Shown here: piece by piece, positions 1 through 8,582 of the stretch
How the letters are laid out: each line of letters starts with the position of its first letter
Numbering within the stretch: the stretch's first letter is position 1
Assembly: GCA_016124205.1 (NCBI GenBank)
Contig: WGOD01000002.1
Coordinates: forward strand, 496,001 to 560,000
Source: Alphaproteobacteria bacterium
GTDB taxonomy: Bacteria > Pseudomonadota > Alphaproteobacteria > Caulobacterales > Maricaulaceae
Direction: 5' to 3'
Length of the DNA stretch: 64,000 nt
Made by a program: the position numbers and the translations under genes
The notes under the pieces: model-generated
What the model was told of the DNA's origin: nothing
What the model saw: the letters and a program-made list of their open reading frames with translations, nothing else
Database searches by the model: none

Positions 1-2
1 TC

Positions 3-854
3 TCGCTGGCCGGATCGCAGCGCTCGCTGATCGGCGACCGCAATTCGCCGATCCTGATCTCCGGCAACAATCTGTCGCTCTACGGCTTTTCGCCGACCGA
101 CACCTCGACGCGCACGACAACGCGGCGCGCGGCTTTCGACGCCATGCTGGCCGGCACGCAGGGATCGCGCCTCGCCGATATCACGGCGGCCATCATGCAG
201 GGCGATCTCGATGCCGGGGCGGTGCTGAACGACGTGATCAATGGCAGCGGCTCGATCGTCGACGCCAACTTCCTTGATGCGAATGGCAATGACGTGAACT
301 CGTCGCTGGCGACCCAGCTGAAGCGGGTGGCGCGCCTGATCGAGGGCCGCGACCGCCTGTCGGCCACGCGCCAGACCTTCGTCGTGTCGACCGGCGGGTT
401 CGACAATCACCGCGACCAGGTCGGCAGTGCCGCCACGAACGGCACGCATGCGGGCTTGCTCAACAACGTGGCGCGGTGCGCGCACGGTTTCTGGAATGTG
501 ATGAAGGCGCTCGGCATGGATGCCGACGTGACCCTCTTCACCATGTCCGACTTCAACCGCGTATTCGAAGGCAATGGCTCGCGCGGGTCCGATCACGCCT
601 GGGGCTCGCACCACTTCGTCGTCGGCGGCGGGCTGAACGGCTCGCAGCTGCTGGGCCGCTATCCGGAACTGGCGCTCGGCGGGCCGGACGATGCCCGCGA
701 TGACGGGCGCTGGATCCCCGCGGTCTCGGTCGAGGAATATGGCGGCGCGCTCGCCCGCTGGCTCGGGGTCAGCGATGCGGACATGCCCTATGTCTTCCCG
801 AACTGGTCGAACTGGAATGGCGGAGGACGCGGCCCGATCCCGCTGTTTGCCTGA
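3..854 (+). CDS. DUF1501 family protein, C-terminal part (5' end outside window)
   Basis: The reading frame is open from the first bases of the window to a TGA at 852-854, so this is the last 283 codons of a longer gene. Two stretches are typical of the DUF1501 family, which is related to sulfatase/alkaline phosphatase-like proteins and often has a Tat signal: STGGFDNHRDQ, and further on the GSRGSDHAWGSHHFVVGG block. DUF1501 genes are usually paired with a DUF1800 gene, which would lie upstream of the window. The biochemical role of the family is not established. Family assignment is firm, function is not. Confidence 0.85.
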   Translation, partial: SLAGSQRSLIGDRNSPILISGNNLSLYGFSPTDTSTRTTTRRAAFDAMLAGTQGSRLADITAAIMQGDLDAGAVLNDVINGSGSIVDANFLDANGNDVNSSLATQLKRVARLIEGRDRLSATRQTFVVSTGGFDNHRDQVGSAATNGTHAGLLNNVARCAHGFWNVMKALGMDADVTLFTMSDFNRVFEGNGSRGSDHAWGSHHFVVGGGLNGSQLLGRYPELALGGPDDARDDGRWIPAVSVEEYGGALARWLGVSDADMPYVFPNWSNWNGGGRGPIPLFA

Positions 855-895
855 CCGGACTCGACTCTGGCGTGCAGCGGGGCTTTTCTACGTGC

Positions 896-1660
896 ATGCG
901 GGGGTATGGGGCATGGCTGTGCGCGGCCGCTCTGGCAGCATGCGGGGCTGACGCGCAGGATACGGCAGCGGGTGAAACCGGCCGCCTGTCGGTCGAGGAC
1001 GGTTGGCTGGCGCTCGAACTTGGCGCGGAAGCCCCGCTCGCGGTCAGGCCCGCCGGCATTCTGATCCCCTACGGCGACGAGCCACTCGCACCTGACGCTG
1101 CGGCGTTTCTCGCGCAAATCGCGGACGGGCGGACCGCTTCCCTCTCCTATCCCGGCGAGGCACGGGACCGGTATGAGCGCGCCATCGCGCTCGTGTCGTT
1201 CGACGACGGCACGACGCTGCAGCAGGCGATGATCTCGGCGGGTTGGGCGCGAGTCTATTCCTGGCCCGGAGAGACGGTCGGGATTGCGGAGTTGTTGGTG
1301 CTGGAAGGCGAGGCGCGTGAGGCCGGCCGCGGACTGTGGGCCGATCCGGCCTACCGGGTCCGCACGCCGGACCCGAACCTCCTCGCGCTCGATCTCGACA
1401 GCGTGCAGATCGTCGAGGGGCGTATCATCTCCACCGCCCAGGTCGAGGGGCGGACCTATCTCAATTTCGGTTTCGACTACCGCAGCGATTTCACGGTCAG
1501 TATCGAAGCCCGCGACCGGCGGGCCTTCGAGGCGGCGGGAATCGACCTGCTTGCGCTGGAGGGAGCGGAGGTCCGCGTGCGCGGCTGGGTCTATGCGATG
1601 AATGGACCGGCCATCACGATCGACCACCCGGAACGACTGGAAGTCCTGAGTCCGCCCTGA
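896..1660 (+). CDS. Thermonuclease (SNase)-fold lipoprotein with degenerate active site
   Basis: About 254 residues. The ATG at 896 gives a compact signal sequence ending in a lipobox (LAAC), so a membrane lipoprotein is likely; a GTG at 872 in the same frame would only add a non-signal-like extension. The central part follows the staphylococcal nuclease pattern: VRPAG, DRYERAIALV, a GWARVY segment and the closing EAREAGRGLWAD. The usual acidic active-site stretch (DAPE-like after the first strand) is replaced by ILIPYGDE, so nuclease activity is doubtful. The C-terminal ~90 residues contain an OB-like region (VEGRTYLNFGFDYRSDFTV) also seen in other alphaproteobacterial members. It lies 41 bp behind the DUF1501 gene on the same strand. 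Confidence 0.75.
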   Translation: MRGYGAWLCAAALAACGADAQDTAAGETGRLSVEDGWLALELGAEAPLAVRPAGILIPYGDEPLAPDAAAFLAQIADGRTASLSYPGEARDRYERAIALVSFDDGTTLQQAMISAGWARVYSWPGETVGIAELLVLEGEAREAGRGLWADPAYRVRTPDPNLLALDLDSVQIVEGRIISTAQVEGRTYLNFGFDYRSDFTVSIEARDRRAFEAAGIDLLALEGAEVRVRGWVYAMNGPAITIDHPERLEVLSPP

Positions 1661-1671
1661 TCTTCCTTTCT

Positions 1672-1775
1672 TTCCTCCCCCGTTTACGGGGGAGGTGTCA
1701 GCGCAGATGACGGAGGGGGGAAATCCCCCCCCTCGCCCCTTCGGGGCACTCCCCCCGCAAGCGGGGGGAGAAAAC
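1672..1775. repeat. Intergenic inverted-repeat cluster
   Basis: The gap between the nuclease-like gene and rpoH2 holds at least two palindromes. One is CTCCCCCGT..ACGGGGGAG near 1676-1695. The other is CTCCCCCCGC..GCGGGGGGAG near 1749-1770. A G-run/C-run pair (GGAGGGGGGAAATCCCCCCC) lies between them. They sit between convergent genes and may act as a two-way terminator, although they look like a dispersed repeat. Confidence 0.6.
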
Positions 1776-1790
1776 GTGGATATCTGAGGC

Positions 1791-2684
1791 CTAACCGTCC
1801 GCGATCAGGCCATCGACCTCGTCCTCGCCGAAGCGCGACTTCAGGGCCTTGGACAGCTTGCCCAGCGCCTGATGCTCGATCTGTCGGACGCGCTCCTTGG
1901 AGATGCCAAGGCGGTCGCCGAGGGCTTCGAGCGTGACGACCTCGTCGTCATTGAGCTTGCGCTCGCGGATGATCAGCTGTTCGCGTTCGGTCAGGACCTG
2001 CATGGCGTCACGCACCCAGCCGACGCGCTTGGCGCTGTCGTGCCGCAGCATGACGTCGTCTTCCGGCGCGGGCTGCTCGTCGGGCAGGAAGTCCATCCAC
2101 GTCGCATCGCCGTCCTCACCCATCGGAGCGTTCAGCGAGCGATCCGACGCCGCGAGGCGTGAGGACATCGCTTCGACATCGCTTTCTTTCACGCGCAGCA
2201 GGGTGGCGATCTTCGCGCGTTGCTCCGGCGACATGGTGGCGCCGACATCGTCGATCATCGCGCGCACGCGGCGGAGGTTGAAGAAGAGGGTTTTCTGGGC
2301 CGAGGTCGTGCCGGTTCGCACGATTGACCAGTTCCTGAGGACATAGTCCTGGATCGAGGACCGGATCCACCAGGCGGCATAGGTCGAGAAGCGCACGTCT
2401 CGGTCGGGCTCGAAGCGGGCCGCGGCCTCCATCAGGCCGACATTGCCCTCCTGCACCAGATCGGCGAAGGGCAGGCCGTATTTCCGGAAGCGGGACGCAA
2501 CCGAGATCACCAGCCGCATATAGGCCTGGGTCAGATTGTGGAGCGCGGCTTCATCTCGCTGGTCCTTCCAGCGGCGGGCCAGTTCCTGTTCCTCGTCGCG
2601 CTCCAGAAGTTTCTCGTCCATCGCGCGGCGCAAAAAGCGGCGGTCCGGATCGGCGGAGCGGCGTGCGGGTCCTGAAGATTCCAT
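1791..2684 (-). CDS. rpoH: RNA polymerase sigma-32 family factor (second RpoH paralogue)
   Basis: About 297 residues from the ATG at 2684, chosen over a GTG at 2702 because GAGGAG sits 8 nt upstream of it. Sigma region 2 is clear (GNVGLMEAAARF, STYAAWWIRSSIQDYVLR). The RpoH-specific box QKTLFFNLRR is at residues 130-139, and region 4 carries LGISKERVRQIEHQAL near the C-terminus. Such factors direct core polymerase to heat-shock or oxidative-stress promoters. A second RpoH is encoded at 45918-46820; this copy is more divergent in the box (QKT against QKK), like the RpoH2 group of alphaproteobacteria. It follows carD on the same strand. Confidence 0.95.
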   Translation of the reverse strand: MESSGPARRSADPDRRFLRRAMDEKLLERDEEQELARRWKDQRDEAALHNLTQAYMRLVISVASRFRKYGLPFADLVQEGNVGLMEAAARFEPDRDVRFSTYAAWWIRSSIQDYVLRNWSIVRTGTTSAQKTLFFNLRRVRAMIDDVGATMSPEQRAKIATLLRVKESDVEAMSSRLAASDRSLNAPMGEDGDATWMDFLPDEQPAPEDDVMLRHDSAKRVGWVRDAMQVLTEREQLIIRERKLNDDEVVTLEALGDRLGISKERVRQIEHQALGKLSKALKSRFGEDEVDGLIADG

Positions 2685-2763
2685 GTCCGTATCTCCTCGC
2701 ACGCCAAACTACGCATGAGGGGCCGGGTTGGATCATTCACCGCTGCATGTCGCCCAAACGCGA

Positions 2764-2790
2764 AACGCCCGGCCAAGGCGGCCGGGCGTT
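2764..2790 (-). terminator. Probable terminator of carD
   Basis: Perfect 11-bp inverted repeat AACGCCCGGCC / GGCCGGGCGTT with a 5-nt loop, 30 bp behind the carD stop. On the minus strand it is followed by TTTCGCGTTT, a short T-rich tail. It separates carD from rpoH2. Confidence 0.7.
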
Positions 2791-2819
2791 CCATCAGGTT
2801 CGGGACGGAGCCTGAAACC

Positions 2820-3338
2820 CTATGCGGCTTTCGCCAGAAGCGACTTCGACAGCTTGTCGCGGGCTGCGTCGTGATCGATGTTCTCCACCGCCGCGACTTC
2901 CCGGATCATGCGGTCCAGAGCCGACTCGTAAAGCTGGCGCTCGGAGTAGGACTGCTCCGGCTGGTCCTCGCCGCGGTGCAGGTCGCGCACGACCTCCGCG
3001 ATCGAGATGAGATCGCCGGAATTGATCTTCGCTTCGTATTCCTGGGCGCGGCGCGACCACATGGTGCGCTTCACGCGGGCCTTGCCCTTCAGCGTCTTCA
3101 GCGCGTCCTTGACGATCTTGTCGCTGGACAGCGAGCGCATGCCGGACTGGGTGGCCTTCGCGGTCGGCACGCGCAGGACCATTTTGTCCTGCTCGAAGGA
3201 AACGACATAAACCTCGATATCGAACCCGGCGACGGTGTCTTTCTCGACGCCGGTCACACGGCCCACGCCATGAGCGGGGTACACAATGAAGTCGCCCTTC
3301 TTGAAGGACGTGTTGTCATTCGCGGTTTTCTTCGACAT
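2820..3338 (-). CDS. carD: CarD family transcriptional regulator (CdnL-like)
   Basis: 172 residues from the ATG at 3338, preceded by a purine-rich AGAGAG; the upstream in-frame extension has no family similarity. The N-terminal RNA-polymerase-interaction domain is clear: FKKGDFIVYPAHGVGRV at residues 12-28. The C-terminal helical domain carries WSRRAQEYEAKINSGDLI and EVVRDLHRGED. CarD/CdnL proteins bind the RNA polymerase beta subunit and stabilise open complexes, especially at rRNA promoters. Its neighbour rpoH2 is transcribed in the same direction behind a hairpin, so the two transcription-machinery genes may be partly co-expressed. Confidence 0.95.
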   Translation of the reverse strand: MSKKTANDNTSFKKGDFIVYPAHGVGRVTGVEKDTVAGFDIEVYVVSFEQDKMVLRVPTAKATQSGMRSLSSDKIVKDALKTLKGKARVKRTMWSRRAQEYEAKINSGDLISIAEVVRDLHRGEDQPEQSYSERQLYESALDRMIREVAAVENIDHDAARDKLSKSLLAKAA

Positions 3339-3663
3339 GGATGCTCTCTGGCTGGGTCGGACCAGGCGAAAACTTTCCCGCCTCCCCAAGACCGTTCCGG
3401 CGAAAACGAAACGACCCGGGAGTGGATGCCTTACTCCGACCGAAGGATGGCGCTGCTCTTCGCACCGCCTAATAATGTCTTAACGTATCACAAAACTGCA
3501 TAAAAACCAAGCGACAACGGCGTTCGGGGTTTACTCAACGTAACCGGCAGGCCTTGGACTGGCCTTGCGATGCCGCAGTGCAACAGGGACTGTGAATTCT
3601 CCTGTCCCGATTACACCGGCACCGAATGCGCGCTAGAAGGGCATCCGACGGAGGGACAACGTC
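3339..3663. other. 325-bp divergent intergenic region, no gene seen
   Basis: The gap between divergent carD and the adaptor gene must hold promoters for both, and the stretch 3470-3530 is AT-rich for this genome. I see no clear consensus promoter, hairpin or small gene. A GGAGGG ribosome-binding site precedes the adaptor ATG. Confidence 0.5.
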
Positions 3664-4692
3664 ATGAACGACATGCGGAGCGAACAGCTGCGCTCGCTGA
3701 GTATCGACCGGAGCGAGGAGGCCCCGCGCGGCGGCATCCCGCTGCTCGTCGTCGTGATCGTCGCGATCGTGTTTGCCGGCCTTGGCGCCGGGGTGACATG
3801 GTTCGTGACGGGCGGCGGCAGCGAACCGGAGACGCCGGTTCGGACAGCCGAACCCGCGCGCACCGAAGCGCAAACGACTGCGGCCACGACCTCCTCGCCC
3901 GCCGTACCACGCTCGACCGGTCTGGTGGCCTCCGGCTATGTCGTGGCGCGCCGTCAGGCGACCGTCTCGGCCGAAATCACCGGCCGCATCCAGGAAATCC
4001 TGTTCGAGGAAGGCACCGAGGTCGAAGCCGGTCAGGTTCTCGCCCGTCTCGATGACACACGCGCCCAGCTGCAGCTTCAGGAGTTGCGCGCCCGCGTCGC
4101 AGCGGCCGATGCTCGGGTGGCCGCGCTGAACGCGCAAAGCGCTGAAGCCGCGACCGTGCTGGAACGCGCGCAGCGCCTTGCCCAGTCGAATATCGGTTCG
4201 GAAGCCGCGGTGACCGCCGCGCAGGCGCAGGTGTCCAGCCTCAACGCCCAGATCCAGTCCGCCCGCGCCGACTCAGCCGCGGCCCGGGTACAGGTGGAAA
4301 GCCAGGAAGACCTCATCGAGCGCTATGTCGTGCGCGCACCGTTTGCCGGCGTTGTCATCGCAAAGAATGCGCAGGTCGGGGAGATCCTGTCGCCCGCCTC
4401 GGCCGGCGGCGGCTTCACCCGGACGGGTGTCGCCACGCTGGTCGACATGAGCTCGCTCGAGATCGAGGTCGACGTCAATGAGGGCCAGATCCAACGCGTC
4501 ACGCCGGGCCAACAGGTCGAAGCCGTGCTTGATGCCTATTCCGACTGGCGGATCCCGGCGCATGTGGAAGCCATCATCCCGACCGCTGACCGCAGCCGTG
4601 CGACGATCCAGGTCCGCGTGGCCTTCGACGAGCGCGACGACCGCATCCTGCCGGACATGGCGGCGCGCGTGACCTTCGTCGAACGGAATTAA
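3664..4692 (+). CDS. HlyD/MacA-type periplasmic adaptor subunit
   Basis: 342 residues. Residues about 25-47 form one N-terminal membrane anchor, followed by a Thr/Ala/Pro-rich linker. The lipoyl/barrel-sandwich half is visible at VSAEITGRIQEILFEEGTEVEAGQ. A long coiled-coil hairpin rich in Ala, Gln and Glu follows (about 140-210). The second lipoyl half is RAPFAGVVIAKNAQVGEI, and a beta-barrel region ends the protein. It heads a four-gene unit with an ABC ATPase and two FtsX-type permeases (3664-7791), so it should couple that transporter to an outer-membrane channel, which is not encoded here. The substrate is unknown. Confidence 0.9.
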   Translation: MNDMRSEQLRSLSIDRSEEAPRGGIPLLVVVIVAIVFAGLGAGVTWFVTGGGSEPETPVRTAEPARTEAQTTAATTSSPAVPRSTGLVASGYVVARRQATVSAEITGRIQEILFEEGTEVEAGQVLARLDDTRAQLQLQELRARVAAADARVAALNAQSAEAATVLERAQRLAQSNIGSEAAVTAAQAQVSSLNAQIQSARADSAAARVQVESQEDLIERYVVRAPFAGVVIAKNAQVGEILSPASAGGGFTRTGVATLVDMSSLEIEVDVNEGQIQRVTPGQQVEAVLDAYSDWRIPAHVEAIIPTADRSRATIQVRVAFDERDDRILPDMAARVTFVERN

Positions 4693-4752
4693 CTTTATGA
4701 TTTAAAGTATCGTCCATCCATGCTAGGAAGCGGGCGAACAACGGGGACTGAC

Positions 4753-5451
4753 ATGACCGATCAACTGCCGCTCTACCAGCTGCGCGACCTCTCCAAGACC
4801 TATACGCGCGGCAAGGAGTCGATCTCGATCTTCAAGGGCCTGAACATGGACATCCAGCATGGCGACTTCATCGCCATCATGGGTCCTTCGGGCTCGGGCA
4901 AGACGACGCTGCTGAACCAGCTCGGCGGCATCGACAGCCCCTCCTCCGGGCAGGTCGTGTTCGAAGGCAAGCGGATCGACAATCTCAGCCAGGGCGATCT
5001 TGCCAAGTGGCGGTCGCGAAATGTCGGCTTCATCTTCCAGTTCTACAATCTGATGCCGACCCTCTCGGCGGCGCAGAATGTCGAACTGCCGCTGCTGCTC
5101 ACCGGCCTGTCGGGCGGGGAACGCAAGAAGCGGGTGAAGACGGCGCTCGAAATCGTCGGCATCGCCGACCGCGCCGGTCACAAGCCGCGCCAGCTTTCCG
5201 GCGGTCAGCAGCAGCGCGTCGCCATCGCGCGCGCCATCGTGGCCGACCCGAAAATCCTCCTCGCCGACGAACCGACCGGCGACCTCGACCGCGCCACGGC
5301 GGATGAAATCCTCGGCATGCTGCAGCAGCTGAACACCGAGCTGGGCAAGACCATCGTCATGGTCACGCACGACCCCTCGGCGGCGAAGTACGCCAAGCGC
5401 GAACTGCATCTCGACAAGGGTGAATTCGTGGAGCGGGGGAAGACGTCGTGA
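4753..5451 (+). CDS. MacB/LolD-type ABC transporter ATP-binding protein
   Basis: 232 residues from the ATG at 4753. Walker A is GPSGSGKTT at residues 44-52. The Q-loop region is FIFQFYNLMPTLSA, the signature is LSGGQQQRVAIARA and Walker B is ILLADEPTGDLD, followed by the H-loop (VTHD). This is the LolD/MacB/FtsE branch of ATPases, which act with FtsX-fold permeases as mechanotransmitters. The stop overlaps the GTG start of the first permease (GTGA), indicating translational coupling. Confidence 0.95.
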   Translation: MTDQLPLYQLRDLSKTYTRGKESISIFKGLNMDIQHGDFIAIMGPSGSGKTTLLNQLGGIDSPSSGQVVFEGKRIDNLSQGDLAKWRSRNVGFIFQFYNLMPTLSAAQNVELPLLLTGLSGGERKKRVKTALEIVGIADRAGHKPRQLSGGQQQRVAIARAIVADPKILLADEPTGDLDRATADEILGMLQQLNTELGKTIVMVTHDPSAAKYAKRELHLDKGEFVERGKTS

Positions 5452-6605
5452 CCGAAGCCACGCTGATCCGCAAAGGCCTGTTCAGGAAGGTGCTGCGCGC
5501 CATCCTGATGATGGTCTCGATCGCCATCGCCTTCTTCATCTTCGCGGTGCTTGGTGCGGTGAACAAGGCGTTCAACGCCGGTGTCGACGTGGCGGCAGCC
5601 AACCGCCTGGTGACCGTGAACGCCATCAATTTCACCGTCTCGATGCCCTACGCCTATTACGGGCGAGTTCAGGGCGTGGAAGGCATCACCCATGTCACCC
5701 ATGCGAACTGGTTCGGCGGCTATTTCCAGCAGCCGGCCAATTTCGTGCAGACCTTCGCGGTCGATCCGGAAAGCTATCTCGACGTCTACCCCGAACTGAT
5801 CCTGCCGCCCGAACAACGCGAAGCCTGGCTCACGACTCGGACCTGCCTGATCGTCGGTCAGGCCCTTGCGACGCAGTATGGCTGGTCGGTGGGCGACCGG
5901 ATCCCGCTCAATTCGAATATCTGGCAACAGGCCGATGGCTCGAGCGCGTGGGATTTCGACATCTGCGGCATCTTCACCGCCGAGGACAGCTCGGTGCCGA
6001 CGAACTACGCGATGTTCCACTACGACTATTTCAACGAAAGCCTCGCCTTCGCGCGGGACACGATCGGCTGGATGATCCTGACGACCGAGGATGTGTCGCT
6101 GAACGATCAGGTCGCCGACGAGATCGACGCGATGTTCGCCAACTCGCCGGCGGAGACCGAGACCACCACGGAAGCCGCCTTCAGCCAAGCCTTCATCGAA
6201 CAGCTGGGCAATATCAATCTGATCCTGACCTCGGTGATCGGCGCGGCCTTCGCAACCATCCTGATGATCGTCGGCACGACGCTGGTCCTGGCGATCAACG
6301 AGCGGACCAAGGAAATCGCGGTGCTGAAAACCCTCGGCTTCCAGTCGGGCCGTATCTTCCGGATGATCCTGACGGAATCCTTCCTGCTCAGCCTGATCGG
6401 CGGCGGGATCGGGCTTGGTCTTGCGGCGGGTCTCGTCGTGCTGATCGCCGGCGCTTTCCAGTCCTTCCTGCCCGGCTTCGGCATGCCGCTCAGCGTGGTC
6501 TGGCAGGCCTTCGCCCTGATGATCGGCTTCGCACTGGTGACGGGCTTCTTCCCGGCCTTCAACGCGATGCGCATCCGGATCGTCGAAGCCTTCGGCAAAC
6601 TCTAG
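5448..6605 (+). CDS. FtsX/MacB-type ABC transporter permease (first of two)
   Basis: 385 residues starting at a GTG that overlaps the ATPase stop. TM1 is at about residues 18-40 (AILMMVSIAIAFFIFAVLGAV). A large periplasmic domain of about 210 residues follows, then three C-terminal TM segments in an FtsX domain with the cytoplasmic ERTKEIAVLKTLGF motif between the first two. This is the MacB topology without a fused ATPase. The periplasmic part has two cysteines (RTCLIVG and DFDICGIF) that could form a disulfide. It acts with the downstream, different permease, so the channel is probably a heterodimer. Confidence 0.92.
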   Translation: MTEATLIRKGLFRKVLRAILMMVSIAIAFFIFAVLGAVNKAFNAGVDVAAANRLVTVNAINFTVSMPYAYYGRVQGVEGITHVTHANWFGGYFQQPANFVQTFAVDPESYLDVYPELILPPEQREAWLTTRTCLIVGQALATQYGWSVGDRIPLNSNIWQQADGSSAWDFDICGIFTAEDSSVPTNYAMFHYDYFNESLAFARDTIGWMILTTEDVSLNDQVADEIDAMFANSPAETETTTEAAFSQAFIEQLGNINLILTSVIGAAFATILMIVGTTLVLAINERTKEIAVLKTLGFQSGRIFRMILTESFLLSLIGGGIGLGLAAGLVVLIAGAFQSFLPGFGMPLSVVWQAFALMIGFALVTGFFPAFNAMRIRIVEAFGKL

Positions 6606-6615
6606 GAGCGACACG

Positions 6616-7791
6616 ATGAAACAGCTTTTCGCCGTCATCGGCATGAATGTCCGCTCCATCCCGCAGCGCGCGGGCATGTCCATCGCGACGATCACCTCGG
6701 TGGCCTTCATGGTCGCCGTGCTGCTCGGCTTCCTCGCCATGGCGAACGGGTTCGAGAAGACGATCAACGGATCGGGTTCGGACGATGTCGCCGTCTTCCT
6801 GCGCGGCGGCTCACAGGCCGAGCTGAACAGCGTTCTCGCCCGTGACGATGCGCGCCTGATCGAGGTCGCACCGGGAATTGCCACCGACGAGAATGGCGAC
6901 CCGATCATGTCGGCGGAGCTCTACGTCATCGTCGATGGCATCAAGCGCGCCTCACAGACCGAAGCCAATCTGCCGCTGCGCGGCGTTCAGCAACAGGCTG
7001 TCAATCTGCGCCAGAATTTCTCGATCACCGCCGGGCGCATGTTCGAACCCGGTTCGGCCGAACTGGTCGTCGGGGAAGGCGTGATCCGCGAGTTCGAAGG
7101 CTTCGAGCTCGGGCAGACGATCCGGCTCGGCAGCAATACCTGGACCGTGGTGGGCACGTTCTCGACCGGCGGGTCGGTGTTCGACAGCGAAATCTGGACC
7201 GACCTTGGCGTGGTGCAGAACCTCTACCAGCGCGGCTCGAGCGTGCAGTCCATCCGCGCCCGGCTGACCTCGCCCGAGGCGATCGAAGAGGTCCGCGCCT
7301 ATGTCGAGGGCGAAGACCGGCTCAATCTCGATGTCACCAGCGAGCGCGAATATTTTGCCGACTCGGCGGGCGGGATCGCCACCCTGCTGAAATGGGTCGG
7401 CTGGCCGCTGTCCATCGTGATGGCGATCGGGGCCTTCGCCGGCGCGTGGAACACGATGTATTCCTCGGTCGACTCGCGGACCCGGGAAATCGCGACGCTG
7501 CGCACGATCGGCTTCAGCGGTTTCACCGCCTTCATGGGCACGCTGATCGAGTCGCTGGTGCTGGCCCTGCTCGGCGGGGCGCTGGCGATCCTCGTGATCT
7601 ACATCCTGTTCAACGGGAATTCGGCGTCCACGCTCGGCGGCGGCTTCACCCAGATCGTCTTCTCCTTCCAGGTGACGATGGGCTCGGTGATTTCCGGCCT
7701 TATCCTGGCCCTCGCCGTCGGCTTCCTCGGCGGGATCATTCCCGGCGTACGGGCAGCCCGGGTTTCCCTGCTGGCGGTGCACCAGAACTAG
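6616..7791 (+). CDS. FtsX/MacB-type ABC transporter permease (second of two)
   Basis: 391 residues, 10 bp behind the first permease with AGGAG before its ATG. It has the same topology: an N-terminal TM (TSVAFMVAVLLGFLAMA), a long periplasmic domain, then three C-terminal TMs with the coupling motif DSRTREIATLRTIGFSG. Sequence identity to the first permease is low outside the FtsX core, which supports a heterodimeric transporter (adaptor + ATPase + two permeases). The gene ends only 5 bp before the convergent pgeF stop, and no terminator hairpin fits between them. Confidence 0.92.
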   Translation: MKQLFAVIGMNVRSIPQRAGMSIATITSVAFMVAVLLGFLAMANGFEKTINGSGSDDVAVFLRGGSQAELNSVLARDDARLIEVAPGIATDENGDPIMSAELYVIVDGIKRASQTEANLPLRGVQQQAVNLRQNFSITAGRMFEPGSAELVVGEGVIREFEGFELGQTIRLGSNTWTVVGTFSTGGSVFDSEIWTDLGVVQNLYQRGSSVQSIRARLTSPEAIEEVRAYVEGEDRLNLDVTSEREYFADSAGGIATLLKWVGWPLSIVMAIGAFAGAWNTMYSSVDSRTREIATLRTIGFSGFTAFMGTLIESLVLALLGGALAILVIYILFNGNSASTLGGGFTQIVFSFQVTMGSVISGLILALAVGFLGGIIPGVRAARVSLLAVHQN

Positions 7792-7796
7792 GTTGC

Positions 7797-8582
7797 TTAC
7801 AGGATCGCGATGATCCCGGCCTGACCGCCGAAAGGCGTGCCCTTCGCGCGGCGGCAGGAGAAGAAACGGTCGTCGGCAAAGGTGCAGACCGGCAGGCGCT
7901 CGATCTGTGCCTCCGGGATGCCCGCGGCGGCCAGTTGCCGGCGCACGGCCTCAGACACGTCGATCCCCGCGCCGCCCTCGGCGTCGCGTTCGAGGGCCAG
8001 GCCTTCGAGCGAGCCGAACACCTCCTCGAACTGTTCGAGCACTTCAGGACCGACGCGGTAATTCTCCGGCGCGATGGCCGGACCGATGGCGGCCAGCAGA
8101 TTCGCCGGGTCGGTGCCGTATTCGCGAACCATCGCCTCGACCGTCTCGCCCGCCACGTCCTGCACCGTGCCCCGCCACCCTGAATGCACCGCGCCGACGG
8201 CGCGCTTCACCGGATCGAACAGGAGGACAGGCGTGCAATCCGCCGTCTGGGTGACGAGGCCGAGGCGCGGAATGCTTGTGATCATCGCGTCGCCCTGCCC
8301 CACCGACCATCCCGTCTCCGGGACCGCATCGACGCGGTGGACGGTATTGCCATGGACCTGGTTCAGGAAGATCAGCCGGTCGAGCCCCAGCGCCTCGGTG
8401 ACGCGGCGGCGGTTCTCGGTGATGGCGTCCTTGTCGTCGCCATCCTTCCAGCTGAGATTGAGACTGGCATAGCCGCCGGTCGAAACCCCGCCATGACGCG
8501 TCGTGAAGGCATGGACGAGGCCGGGCCGGTCCAGCGTTTCCGCGTGGAGGAATTCCAGTTCGCTCACTCCCCGTTCGCTCAC
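7797..8582 (-). CDS. pgeF: Peptidoglycan editing factor PgeF (laccase-domain, DUF152)
   Basis: 261 residues. The family's metal/active-site residues are present: His77 in NQVHGNTVHRVD, Cys116 in TADCTPVLLFDP and His133 in GAVHSGWRGT. PgeF removes wrongly incorporated amino acids from UDP-MurNAc precursors; related proteins have purine nucleoside phosphorylase or laccase-like activity. Its ATG overlaps the stop of selO (ATGA), so the two are translated together as the end of a minus-strand run beginning at the acyl-CoA synthetase. Confidence 0.95.
   Translation of the reverse strand: MSERGVSELEFLHAETLDRPGLVHAFTTRHGGVSTGGYASLNLSWKDGDDKDAITENRRRVTEALGLDRLIFLNQVHGNTVHRVDAVPETGWSVGQGDAMITSIPRLGLVTQTADCTPVLLFDPVKRAVGAVHSGWRGTVQDVAGETVEAMVREYGTDPANLLAAIGPAIAPENYRVGPEVLEQFEEVFGSLEGLALERDAEGGAGIDVSEAVRRQLAAAGIPEAQIERLPVCTFADDRFFSCRRAKGTPFGGQAGIIAIL

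Noticed and set aside
2757-2792. AACG...GTTCC on the minus strand as an EcfG promoter for rpoH2
   Set aside because: Spacings are 20 and 27 nt instead of 16-17, and the bases belong to the carD terminator hairpin.
3570-4055. Cys-rich opening MPQCNRDCEFSCPDYTG in another frame before the adaptor gene
   Set aside because: The frame runs on through the adaptor gene without family similarity and has no ribosome-binding site; the cysteines are accidental.
5205-6908. 567-codon open frame on the minus strand opposite the ATPase and first permease
   Set aside because: It lies antisense to two clearly recognisable genes, its product is Asp/Arg/His-rich without any motif, and long antisense frames are expected at this GC content.
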